A stretch of 64,000 bases of DNA from positions 13,965 through 77,964 of the forward strand of contig NZ_JOHY01000050.1 of assembly GCF_000721495.1 (NCBI RefSeq). The letters are read 5' to 3'. Numbering within the stretch: position 1 is the first letter of the stretch; every line of letters starts with the position of its first letter. Under the pieces are notes generated by a model, which saw only the letters and a list, made by a program, of their open reading frames with translations, ran no database searches and had not been told where the DNA came from. The position numbers and the translations under genes were made by a program. The stretch comes from Streptomyces sp. NRRL F-5123 (GTDB lineage Bacteria; Actinomycetota; Actinomycetes; Streptomycetales; Streptomycetaceae). Positions 52,825 to 60,681 of the stretch are shown here, one piece after another.

Positions 52825-53874
52825 ATGGCGTTTGACTCCCCCCTTCCTCGCGCGCTCGGAGACCTCATGCGCTCTGACATCAGCACAGCACCGGCCACGG
52901 TCGTGCCGGTCCCCCGTCCCGACCCGAGGTTTCCCGCCCAAGGGCAGGTGGAGGAAAGGACGTTGGTCTTCGAGGGGTTCGCGTACCACTGCCGGATCGT
53001 TCGCCAGGACAGCCCGCCGGGGGATCCACTGGTGCTGCTGGGCGGCTCGTCGCAGAACCGCTACGCGTGGCTGCGGCACGAGAAACTGCTGTCCGCGTCC
53101 GGCACGATCGTCACCGTGGATCTGCCCGGCTACGGCGATGCCGATTCCCTGCCGGCCAGCTACGGGCTGGACTTCCTCGCCGCCTGCGTGCACCACATGA
53201 TGCAGGAACTGGACGTACGCCGGGCCAACGTCATCGGCAGCTGCTTCGGCGGCGCCATCGCCCTGCGCTACGTACAGCAGTACCCCGACCTCGTGGCGAA
53301 GCTGGGCCTGGTCGGGATGACCCTGGCCATTCCCGAGGACTACGCCGCCGCCGTACCGCGGTGGGAGCACATGCTCGCCCGCGGTGACCGCGCGCAGATC
53401 GCCACCGAACTCGTCGAGCGCTTCATGTCTCCCCCCGGGACGGGCCCGGTCCACAAGCACCAGGCGGTCTCCCGTCTGCTCTACGGGCAGTTCATGGCGC
53501 AGTCCGAGGACGACATCAACAAGTCGGTGGAGCACAATTCCCGGCTGATGCGCCACGACTGGTACCGCGACCAGCCGGTTCCCGAGGTGCCGATCCTGGT
53601 GTGCACCGGCGAGTTCGACACGCTCTGCACACCCGCCATGGGTCGCGGCGTCGCCGCCGCGCTTCCGGCGGCTGCTTTCACCACCATCAAGCACGCCGAC
53701 CATCTGGCGCCGGTCGAGCGGATTCCGGAGTTCTGCGACCTGATCACCAGGTTCTGCACCGGCCGGCCGCTCACCGGCCTTCCCTACATCAACGACATCG
53801 AGCGGCCGGGCCGGACCGTGCAGCCGTGCTCCGGCCTCCCCTCGCAGGTGGCAGGCGGGCAGGACGCGGACTGA
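52825..53874 (+). CDS. Alpha/beta hydrolase with a cysteine nucleophile
   Basis: The 349-aa protein has an alpha/beta-hydrolase fold: PLVLLGGSSQNRYAW (oxyanion region), TIVTVDLPGYGDAD, then NVIGSCFGGAIALRYVQQ. The nucleophile elbow is G-S-C-F-G, so Cys replaces the usual Ser, as in dienelactone hydrolases. Asp (VCTGEFDTLC) and His (KHADHLAP) complete a triad. The start may be ATG 52825 (MAFDSPLP) or ATG 52867 (MRSDIS), which has GGAGA 4 nt ahead. A TTGACC box lies about 40 nt upstream. The substrate is unknown; it could be a biosynthetic or peptide-release enzyme. Confidence 0.85.
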   Translation: MAFDSPLPRALGDLMRSDISTAPATVVPVPRPDPRFPAQGQVEERTLVFEGFAYHCRIVRQDSPPGDPLVLLGGSSQNRYAWLRHEKLLSASGTIVTVDLPGYGDADSLPASYGLDFLAACVHHMMQELDVRRANVIGSCFGGAIALRYVQQYPDLVAKLGLVGMTLAIPEDYAAAVPRWEHMLARGDRAQIATELVERFMSPPGTGPVHKHQAVSRLLYGQFMAQSEDDINKSVEHNSRLMRHDWYRDQPVPEVPILVCTGEFDTLCTPAMGRGVAAALPAAAFTTIKHADHLAPVERIPEFCDLITRFCTGRPLTGLPYINDIERPGRTVQPCSGLPSQVAGGQDAD

Positions 53875-54002
53875 GGCCGCCGGGCGGACGACGGACAGCC
53901 GGGCCCGGCGCGATCCGGGTCCGGCTATCGGTCTTTGCGCGTGCCTTCCGGGTTCGGCCCGCCCCGCCTCCCTGCGGTGGGCGCGGCGGAGACCCGCCCT
54001 GC

Positions 54003-54347
54003 CTAATGTGAGAAGTCCGGCGCTTTGAACCCCTCGGGCGCCGGGGCACTGTTGGAGCAGCCCACGACGGCCCCGACCCGCGTCGTCCCCTGCTGCCCCA
54101 CCCCGAGCTGCGGGGTCCGCATGACCGGACGCGACACGGTGGTGCAGTCCTGCTGCTGCTGCAGGTGGTAGTGGCCGTCCTCGCTGGTGTACGAGCTCTC
54201 GGACTTGGTGACGCAGGTCTTGTTGCCCTCGGAGTCGTACGAGCAGCTGGTGGGGGCTCCCGCCGCGACAGCGTGGCCGACCCCCGCGCAGGCCAGCGAG
54301 ATGCCGCCCACGAGCCATGCGATGGCTGCGCTCTTCTTGTTGAACAT
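54003..54347 (-). CDS. Small secreted protein, 114 aa, Cys-containing
   Basis: The 114-aa protein has a signal peptide (AIAWLVGGISLACAGVGHAV, cut near VAAGA) and a mature part with four Cys (TSCSYDSEGNKTC, QQQDCTTV, VVGCSNSAP). ATG 54347 has AAGGAA 9 nt upstream. It ends GCSNSAPAPEGFKAPDFSH; the GCSNSA motif recurs at the end of the next protein. I do not recognise a described family. It heads a cluster of small secreted proteins (54003-56112) on the minus strand. Confidence 0.75.
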   Translation of the reverse strand: MFNKKSAAIAWLVGGISLACAGVGHAVAAGAPTSCSYDSEGNKTCVTKSESSYTSEDGHYHLQQQQDCTTVSRPVMRTPQLGVGQQGTTRVGAVVGCSNSAPAPEGFKAPDFSH

Positions 54348-54479
54348 GTGCCGTGTTCCTTCGTGGTCGTCGCCGGAAGCGGACCAGGACCGAAGCCCGG
54401 TTCCGGCTGTTCTGCATGAGGACGGGCCCCGGTGCCCAGGCCGCCAGGTGTGGCCTCGGTTCCGGGACCCGTCTGGTGC

Positions 54480-54551
54480 CTAGGCCGTGTCTGACAAACA
54501 GCGTCGTCCGCCCGAAGGGCAGGCAGACGGGGTTTGGCAGACACGGCCTAG
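54480..54551. mobile_element. 72-bp palindromic MITE-like element
   Basis: The ends CTAGGCCGTGTCTG and CAGACACGGCCTAG are perfect inverted repeats (14 bp), and after one mismatch CAAAC/GTTTG extends them to about 20 bp. The core of about 31 bp has no coding sequence. CTAG at both outer ends fits a target-site duplication or the CTAG preference of IS5-like elements. The ends resemble terminal repeats of Streptomyces IS5-family elements. It lies between two secreted-protein genes. Confidence 0.7.
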
Positions 54552-54565
54552 CGGGCCGGCTTGCC

Positions 54566-54844
54566 TCAGAAGGCGCTGTTGCTGCAGCCCTGCGTGGAGC
54601 CGAGGTGGCTCTCCTGGGCTCCGGGGTTGCCCTCGCCGCCGAGCGCGTTGCCCAGCGCACCGTTGAGCAGGCCGACCTCACCGAGGACGTCCAGGTTCAG
54701 GTCGTGCGACTTGCACTCGGTGCTCTGGCGGACACCGACGCTGCTCCCGCCCGGGATGCCGGACGCGGAGGCGGTGCCGACGCCGACGAGGCCGAGGCTG
54801 CCCAGCATGGCGACCACGGTGGCCGCCTTGTAGATCGTGCGCAT
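54566..54844 (-). CDS. Small secreted protein, 92 aa, paralogue A
   Basis: The 92-aa protein has a signal peptide (MRTIYKAATVVAMLGSLGLV, cut after TASA). The mature part reads STECKSHDLNLDVLGEVGLL, then NGALGNALGGEGNPGAQ and STQGCSNSAF. Two Cys at fixed positions probably form one disulphide. It is about 80% identical over the last 50 residues to the protein at 55065-55340. ATG 54844 has GGAGAAAG 6 nt upstream. Family function is not known to me; small secreted proteins of this type are abundant in Streptomyces aerial growth. Confidence 0.82.
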   Translation of the reverse strand: MRTIYKAATVVAMLGSLGLVGVGTASASGIPGGSSVGVRQSTECKSHDLNLDVLGEVGLLNGALGNALGGEGNPGAQESHLGSTQGCSNSAF

Positions 54845-55064
54845 GTTCTTTCTCCAGGATTGCGTGTGAACGTGACGATGGTCCCGGTACCCGGCGTGGG
54901 GGTCGGTCCGTGCGGACGTCGCGCTGACGCGGATACCGCGTGCGCGGCGCGCTCGGCGATGTCGTGGGCCGCGAGGCACCGGCGAACCGGAGGAGCAGAG
55001 GGGAGCGGCGGGTCGCGATGAGGCGCCCGCCGCGCCCCCGGGTTCAGCTACCGTCCGACAGAGG

Positions 55065-55340
55065 TCAGAAAGCGCTGTTGTTGCAGCCCTGCGACGAGCC
55101 GAGGCTGGTGGCCTGCGCGCCCGGGTTGCCCTCGCCGTTCAGGGCGTTGCCCAGCAGGCCGTTGAGGACGCCGACCTCGCCGAGGACGTCGACGTTCAGG
55201 TCGTGCGACTTGCAGGAGCTGCTCTGCGACACCTGGAACTCGTCGCCGCCACGCTCCCCGGCGAAGGCGGTGCCGGCGCCGGCCAGGCCGATGGTGCCGA
55301 GCATGGCGACCACGACGGCCGCCTTCTGGAACTTGCGCAT
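55065..55340 (-). CDS. Small secreted protein, 91 aa, paralogue B
   Basis: The 91-aa protein has the signal peptide MRKFQKAAVVVAMLGTIGLA and a mature part SSSCKSHDLNVDVLGEVGVL, NGLLGNALNGEGNPGAQ, SSQGCNNSAF. It shares the CKSHDLN-DVLGEVG-LNG-LGNAL-GEGNPGAQ core with paralogue A. ATG 55340 has GGAGG 6 nt upstream. Strong conservation of the mature core and loss of signal-peptide identity fit a selected secreted module. Confidence 0.82.
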   Translation of the reverse strand: MRKFQKAAVVVAMLGTIGLAGAGTAFAGERGGDEFQVSQSSSCKSHDLNVDVLGEVGVLNGLLGNALNGEGNPGAQATSLGSSQGCNNSAF

Positions 55341-55641
55341 TTCTTTCCTCCGTCTGATGGGTTTGAACTCGCCGCGATGATCAAACTCGCGGCACGATGA
55401 AGATTAGGGGCGGACGCCCGTTGAGCAATCGCTTGGCGCGCAGGGTGTTCGAAGGTCGCACAAAGGACCATTCGGCCGACGCCGGGCGCTCAACACCGCC
55501 TGCATCAAAGGGATTTGGCACTCGTCTTCCCTCCGCGAAGAGCCGTTCAAGACGACCCGATCGGCCCATTCCGCCAGCGGAGAAAACCCCCGGAGGGGGG
55601 ATCCCCTCGAAGCCGGGTGCGAACCCGCCCCGCATTTCCGC

Positions 55642-56112
55642 CTACTGCTGGTTGAACGCGTTGTTGACCTGGGTGCAGGTGTCGCCCTGAGTCGTGGATT
55701 CACCCAGAAGGGCGATCGGGATGTTCGCCTGGAGCACCGTCTGCGGGCTGCATTCCTGGTACGGGCGGAAGAGGTTGTTCTGTTCCTGCGGCTGCGCCTG
55801 GGCAGCCGGCAGGAGGGGCAGGTTCTCCGGGATCGTGACGTTCGGGGACAGCTGGGGGGAGACCTGGGGGGCGACCTGCGTCCCCTGCGGGGTCTGCTGC
55901 CCCTGCGGAACCTGCGCGGTCTGCGGGACCTGCTGGTTCACCTGGGTCTGCGGGGCCGGCTGCTGGGCCTGCGGGGCCGCCTGGTCGGGCATCCCCTGCG
56001 TCCCTTGCGGGGCCTGCTGGCCGGTGGTGTCGGCGAAACTGACGCCCGCACCGAAAGCGGCAAGGCTGCCGACCGCCATGGTGAGGACTGCCAACTGCTG
56101 GAGCTTACGCAT
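55642..56112 (-). CDS. Secreted Pro/Gln-rich protein with C-terminal Cys pair
   Basis: The 156-aa protein has a signal peptide (MRKLQQLAVLTMAVGSLAAF, cut near GVSFA) and a long Pro/Gln-rich stretch (QAQQPAPQTQVNQQVPQ, residues about 30-110). The end block is FRPYQECSPQTVLQANIPI, ALLGESTTQGDTCTQVNNAF. The two-Cys, ...LLG...N-AF layout resembles the paralogues at 54566 and 55065, so it may be a longer member of the same group. ATG 56112 has GAAGGA 8 nt upstream. Confidence 0.8.
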   Translation of the reverse strand: MRKLQQLAVLTMAVGSLAAFGAGVSFADTTGQQAPQGTQGMPDQAAPQAQQPAPQTQVNQQVPQTAQVPQGQQTPQGTQVAPQVSPQLSPNVTIPENLPLLPAAQAQPQEQNNLFRPYQECSPQTVLQANIPIALLGESTTQGDTCTQVNNAFNQQ

Positions 56113-56797
56113 ATGCCTGGTCCTTCAATTGACACACGGAGGCTCGATTACCGCCCGTGATTGGCCAGATGCTAGCAGTAGTCAGCAGAGCGATTCACCA
56201 AGCAGAACACCCCGGTTGCGCTCGGCCCGCAACTGGGGTGCATAGGCCGGTGAGTCGCACAACACGTTTAGGTGATCCGGCGCTTCCGATCGGCGGCGCG
56301 CTCGTTGGAGGATCTGCCGGATGGCCAGTTGACGGAAAGCCTCGCGCCGCCATGGGCGTCGTGATCGGATCCGCAGGTGTATGCGCTCACCGGCACGGGT
56401 GCGATACCGACTTGCTTCCCGTGGCGCCGGCAGCGACCGCGGATTGCGGTGCGGAAGCGATTACTTCGGCAAGGCGGCGATAACGCGGAAGCGGGCCCGC
56501 GGCCGCGCACGCCGACCGCTGCCGCCAATTCCCTGCCGGAGCGCCGGAGAGTAAACACCCGCAATCCCAAGTGAGTTGAGGACCGGTTCCGCGGCCGCAC
56601 GCCGGTGCGGACGGGCAACGGCCAGGGCGTGGAAGGGCGCCTGCGCCGCGGACGGTGCCGTGTCCGGATTCTTTCGCCAGGGGCGCGGGCGGCGGAAAAG
56701 GCTTGGACCGCGGTGCGGGGCGGTGGGCAGACTGCCGGGTCCGGGCTCCGGCGGCCGGTGGACGCGGCCGGGGTGGACGGCGACGTGCGGGGGTGGG
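56113..56797. other. 685-bp divergent intergenic region with no gene seen
   Basis: Between the secreted-protein gene and the ABC exporter, frames exist on both strands but show no family resemblance. The part near 56160-56250 is A/T-richer and probably holds the promoter of the secreted protein. No RNA gene or repeat is evident. Confidence 0.5.
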
Positions 56798-58630
56798 ATG
56801 GAACCGGCGGACGCGGATGCGGGCGAGGAGCCGGGACGGGGCTCGGTGCGGCTGGCGCTGCGGTACTACGGGCGCGAGCTGGTGCGGCTGCGGTGGCTGA
56901 CGGTGCCGGGGATGCTGCTGCCGGCGGTGGGCAACATCGGGATCAACTACGTGGCCCCGCTGGTCGTGGCCATGCTCGTGGGGAAGATCTCCGGGAACGC
57001 GACCGAAGCGGCCGACGCAGCCGGCGCGGTCGGGCCCGCGCTGCCGTACGTGCTGGCGTTCGCCGGGGTACTGCTGGCCTCCGAGGGGTGCTGGCGCATC
57101 GGGGTGCACTGCCTCAACCGCCTCGACGCGAAGGGCATCGAACACCTGTACGTCACCGGTATGGATGAGCTGTTCGCCAAGGACGCGGTCTTCTTCCACG
57201 ACAACTTCGCCGGTGCGCTGACCAAGCGCGTCCTCAGCTTCGCCTCCCGCTTCGAGGAGTTCGCGGACACGCTGACCTTCTCGGTCGTGGGCAGCTTCGT
57301 GCCGCTGCTGTTCGGCTCCGTGGTGCTGTGGCAGTACCAGCCGCTGCTCGTCGTCGTCCTGCTCTCGCTCATCGCGCTGACCGCGGTGTGCGTGACGCCG
57401 CTCATCCGGCGCCGGCAGGCGCTCGTCGACCGGCGGGAGGCGGCGATCGCGCGGGTGTCGGGGCACGTCTCCGACGTCCTGATGAACATGGACACCGTCC
57501 GGGCGTTCGGCGCCGAGGAGCGCGAGGCGGCCGAGCACCGGTCGCGCGTGGCGCACTCGCGGCGGCTGTCGCTGCGGTCGTGGGATTACGGCAACCTGCG
57601 CATCGACACGGTGGTCGCGCCGCTGTCGGTGCTCACCAACGCGCTCGGCCTGCTCCTCGCCGTCACGCTCGGCGGCGGGCGGCACGGCGTGGAGGCGGTC
57701 GTGGTGGCGTTCACGTACTTCGGCAACGCCACCCGGATCATGTTCGAGTTCAACCAGATCTACCGGCGCCTGGAGAGCTCGATGACGGAGGCCGCGCAGT
57801 TCACCGAGCTGCTGCTGACGAAGCCCACCGTGCTCGACCCGGCGGAGCCGGAGCCGCCGGCGAACCGGGGCGCCGCGGTCCGCTTCGAGCACGTGACCTT
57901 CACGCACGGCGGCCCCCGCGGGGGCGCGGCGCCGCTGTTCGAGAAGCTCGACCTGGACGTGCCCGGCGGGTCCCGGGTCGGGCTCGTGGGGCGGTCGGGC
58001 GGCGGGAAGACGACGCTGGCCCGGCTGCTGCTGCGGATGACGGACATCGACGGCGGGCGGATCACCATCGGCGGCCAGGACATCAGCCGGATCGGGCAGC
58101 GGGATCTGCGCGGCCTGATCTCGTACGTGCCGCAGGACCCGGCGATGTTCCACCGCACGCTGCGCGACAACATCGCCTTCGCGCGGCCGGACGCCACCGA
58201 CGCCGAGATCCGCCGCGCCGCCGAGGCCGCGCACGTCACGGAGTTCGCCGACGCCCTGCCGGACGGCTTCGGCACGATGGTCGGCGAGCGCGGGGTGAAG
58301 CTGTCCGGCGGGCAGCGCCAGCGGGTCGCCCTCGCACGGGCGATCCTGCGGGACGCCCCGATCCTGCTGCTGGACGAGGCGACCAGCGCGCTGGACTCGG
58401 AGAGCGAGATCCTCGTCCAGGAGGCGCTGTGGCGGCTCATGGAAGGGCGGACGGCGCTCGTGGTGGCGCACCGGCTGAGCACCGTCGCCGGCATGGACCG
58501 GCTGGTCGTCCTCGACCGCGGCCGGATCGTCGAGCAGGGCACCCACCAGCAGCTGCTGGACCGCGACGGCGCCTACGCCAAGCTGTGGCGGCACCAGTCG
58601 GGAGGCTTCCTCGACGACGCCCTGTCATGA
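56798..58630 (+). CDS. ABC exporter, fused membrane and ATP-binding domains
   Basis: The 610-aa protein is a half-type exporter. The membrane domain (residues about 35-330, ABC_membrane type) shows KDAVFFHDNFAGALTKRVLS and the intracellular loop MDTVRAFGAEEREAAEHRS. The ATPase has Walker A GRSGGGKTTLARLL, Q-loop YVPQDPAMFHRTL, signature LSGGQRQRVALARAI, Walker B ILLLDEATSALD, and H-loop VVAHRLST. The start at 56798 (MEPADADAGEE) lies behind GGGGGTGGG. No periplasmic partner or precursor gene is next to it. It probably works as a homodimer; cargo is unknown. Confidence 0.94.
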   Translation: MEPADADAGEEPGRGSVRLALRYYGRELVRLRWLTVPGMLLPAVGNIGINYVAPLVVAMLVGKISGNATEAADAAGAVGPALPYVLAFAGVLLASEGCWRIGVHCLNRLDAKGIEHLYVTGMDELFAKDAVFFHDNFAGALTKRVLSFASRFEEFADTLTFSVVGSFVPLLFGSVVLWQYQPLLVVVLLSLIALTAVCVTPLIRRRQALVDRREAAIARVSGHVSDVLMNMDTVRAFGAEEREAAEHRSRVAHSRRLSLRSWDYGNLRIDTVVAPLSVLTNALGLLLAVTLGGGRHGVEAVVVAFTYFGNATRIMFEFNQIYRRLESSMTEAAQFTELLLTKPTVLDPAEPEPPANRGAAVRFEHVTFTHGGPRGGAAPLFEKLDLDVPGGSRVGLVGRSGGGKTTLARLLLRMTDIDGGRITIGGQDISRIGQRDLRGLISYVPQDPAMFHRTLRDNIAFARPDATDAEIRRAAEAAHVTEFADALPDGFGTMVGERGVKLSGGQRQRVALARAILRDAPILLLDEATSALDSESEILVQEALWRLMEGRTALVVAHRLSTVAGMDRLVVLDRGRIVEQGTHQQLLDRDGAYAKLWRHQSGGFLDDALS

Positions 58631-58639
58631 GGTCTGCTT

Positions 58640-59025
58640 CTCCCGGGCCCCGTCCACGGAGTCGGTGCACTTCCACCCGATCGGCCGGCTTCCCGGACTC
58701 GTGCCCGATCCCGGTGCCAGGAACAGTCGGAATACACGTTCCGCCGATTTCCGACGCCGGTGCACCACCATTTCTGGTCGACAGCTCCGCTTTGCACGTG
58801 TACGGGATGACGCCGGCGCCGCTCGCGAAACACGATCCCGCACCCGCATATCTCCCGAAATGGTCGTTCTCCAGGTAAAGGGCGGGATTGCCGTCCCCGG
58901 TGTCCGGAAAGCACCGGTGCCCGTCGGTCGTGTGGTGGGCGGTCCTGCCGGATGACCTCGCCGCTGTTCACCAGGGAATTGCCGATTCCGACGCAGAGCC
59001 GATTGCGGAGGGAGTTCTTCAGCGC
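58640..59025 (-). pseudogene. Possible remnant of a secreted ricin-type/Cys-rich protein
   Basis: In minus-strand frames I read LKNSLRNRLCVGIGNSLVNS, GEVIRQD, and in the shifted frame HRCFPDTGDGNPALYLEND, HFGRYAGAGSCF, GVIPYTCKAEL. They look like coding sequence (ricin-type beta-trefoil N-R-CVGIGNS pattern), but the frame is broken and no start exists. I infer a decayed gene between the exporter and the SGNH hydrolase. This is a weak call. Confidence 0.3.
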
Positions 59026-59060
59026 CCGACCGCGAAGGGCGATAACGCGGGCGTGAGGGC

Positions 59061-60452
59061 TCAGGGCGTGGGGACCGCGCGCTGGAGGGTGGTCAGGGCC
59101 TGCTGGTCGGCCAGCGCGACGGCCAGCTCGCCGGCCGCCGTGGGGTGCAGCGGGGCCTTGCCGGTCGAGTCCTGGACGAAGGGCTGGTCGGTGCACAGGG
59201 TGTGGCCGGAGAAGTCGGGGCGGACGCTGGTGAAGTGCAGGGTCCGGGCGCCGCTGTCCAGCACGTCGTTGATGTCGGCGAGGCGGGAGTCCAGGACCTG
59301 GATCTTCTCCGGGGTGAGGCCCTCCTTCTCCAGGCACTTCGTGTCGGGCCCGAAGGGGTCGTAATACTCGTTGATCAGGACCTGCGGGTGGTGCGGGAGG
59401 GCCGCGAGCTGCTGGAGCAGGTCGAGGTAGTTCTGGGTGAAGGCGGCGAGCCGCTCGGTGAAGTACGCGGTGGACGCCTTGTCGTCGCACACCGGGGACT
59501 TGGCGCACAGGGCGGTCAGCGCGGCCCAGTTCATGTCGTTGGCGCCGATACTGACGATCACGGTGGAGGCGCTGGTGGCCCGCTGGGCGACGGCCAGCTG
59601 GGGCGGGACGACGTCGTCGCCGCGGGTCTGCACGCCGAGGACGCCGTCGGTGACGGTGGCGCCCTGGCAGGCCAGGTTGAGCACGTTCCAGCCGTTGGCG
59701 GAGGCGAGGTCGGCGGCGAAGGAGTCGGCGCTGCGGCCGCACGTGCGGTCCGCGTCCGTCGGGTGGTCGACCAGCGGGTTGCCGATGCCCGCGGCAGTGG
59801 AGTCGCCGAGCACGACGGCGTTGACGTCCTTGAGCGCGGGCCCCTTGGCGGCGGGCACGGGCTGGGCGGGCGTACGGCCCACGAGGTCGTCCAGGGAGTG
59901 GATCTGCCGCAGGACGCGGGGCGTGCCGGACGCCAGCAGGTAGATGCCCACGGCGTTGACCGCGCACACCGACACCACGCCGGCGGCGACCATCGTCAGC
60001 ATGGCCCGCCGGGTCGCGCGGCGGACCCCCGCGACGGCCACCGCGATGACGGCGGCGCACCCGGCCGCGATCAGGGACTCCCACAGGCAGTACCGCAGCC
60101 ACCCCGAGGTCAGCTGCCGGCTGAGGTCGGGGAGCAGCGTGCCGGTGTCGCCTACCTGCGAGCCGAGGCTGATGTGGGTGAGCTTCAGGAGGGGCCGGAT
60201 GGGCCCCTCGAAATGCGGCCGGGTGGTGATGGCCTCGCCGAACAGCTCCAGCTCCCCCGGCCCCGACATGCTCCGGCCCGGCTGCACCGCGCCCACCGAC
60301 ACCGTCTGCCCGGCCGCCGACACCGACTGCATCGGGGTGATCTGGACGGCGAGCCAGACCGACACCCCGCTGAGGACCGCGAGCGCCACGGCGGCCACCA
60401 CCACCCGGCGGGCCCGGCGCAGCCACTTCCCGGCGCTGTCGCTGACTCGCAC
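59061..60452 (-). CDS. Membrane-anchored SGNH/GDSL hydrolase
   Basis: The 463-aa protein has an N-terminal membrane helix (RRVVVAAVALAVLSGVSVWL), a second hydrophobic region near residues 110-170 (SLIAAGCAAVIAVAVAGV, AGVVSVCAVNAVGIYLL), then an SGNH domain. The catalytic blocks are NAVVLGDSTAAGIGN (Ser), VIVSIGANDMNW (Asn) and LHPTAAGELAVA (His). The usual D-x-x-H here is HPTAAGE. Four Cys (RTCGRS, ACQGAT, LCAKSPVCDD) fit secreted folding. The GTG start at 60452 has GGAGG 10 nt ahead. It probably removes acyl groups outside the cell; substrate unknown. Confidence 0.9.
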   Translation of the reverse strand: MRVSDSAGKWLRRARRVVVAAVALAVLSGVSVWLAVQITPMQSVSAAGQTVSVGAVQPGRSMSGPGELELFGEAITTRPHFEGPIRPLLKLTHISLGSQVGDTGTLLPDLSRQLTSGWLRYCLWESLIAAGCAAVIAVAVAGVRRATRRAMLTMVAAGVVSVCAVNAVGIYLLASGTPRVLRQIHSLDDLVGRTPAQPVPAAKGPALKDVNAVVLGDSTAAGIGNPLVDHPTDADRTCGRSADSFAADLASANGWNVLNLACQGATVTDGVLGVQTRGDDVVPPQLAVAQRATSASTVIVSIGANDMNWAALTALCAKSPVCDDKASTAYFTERLAAFTQNYLDLLQQLAALPHHPQVLINEYYDPFGPDTKCLEKEGLTPEKIQVLDSRLADINDVLDSGARTLHFTSVRPDFSGHTLCTDQPFVQDSTGKAPLHPTAAGELAVALADQQALTTLQRAVPTP

Positions 60453-60681
60453 GCCCCAGTCACCTCCGTCGTGCCACCGACGCGGGTGACTTCTCGTTCC
60501 TTGCACTCCCGCGCGCCTGCCCGCACCCGGGCCGTCCAACCCGGGCCGGGCGCCCCGAGCCACCGCCCGGACCCCGGCCGCAAACGGGACGAAGGCGCAC
60601 GAAGCAGCTCCCAAGAGCGTACTCCCCCCGTTTCGGTCATGTTCCTGCCACCGTACGGGCGGCCCCGGCCACGGCAGGTGG

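Noticed and set aside
57328..58878. Plus-strand frame of 516 aa in the ABC exporter
   Set aside because: Another frame of the exporter, with all exporter motifs in the frame starting at 56798.
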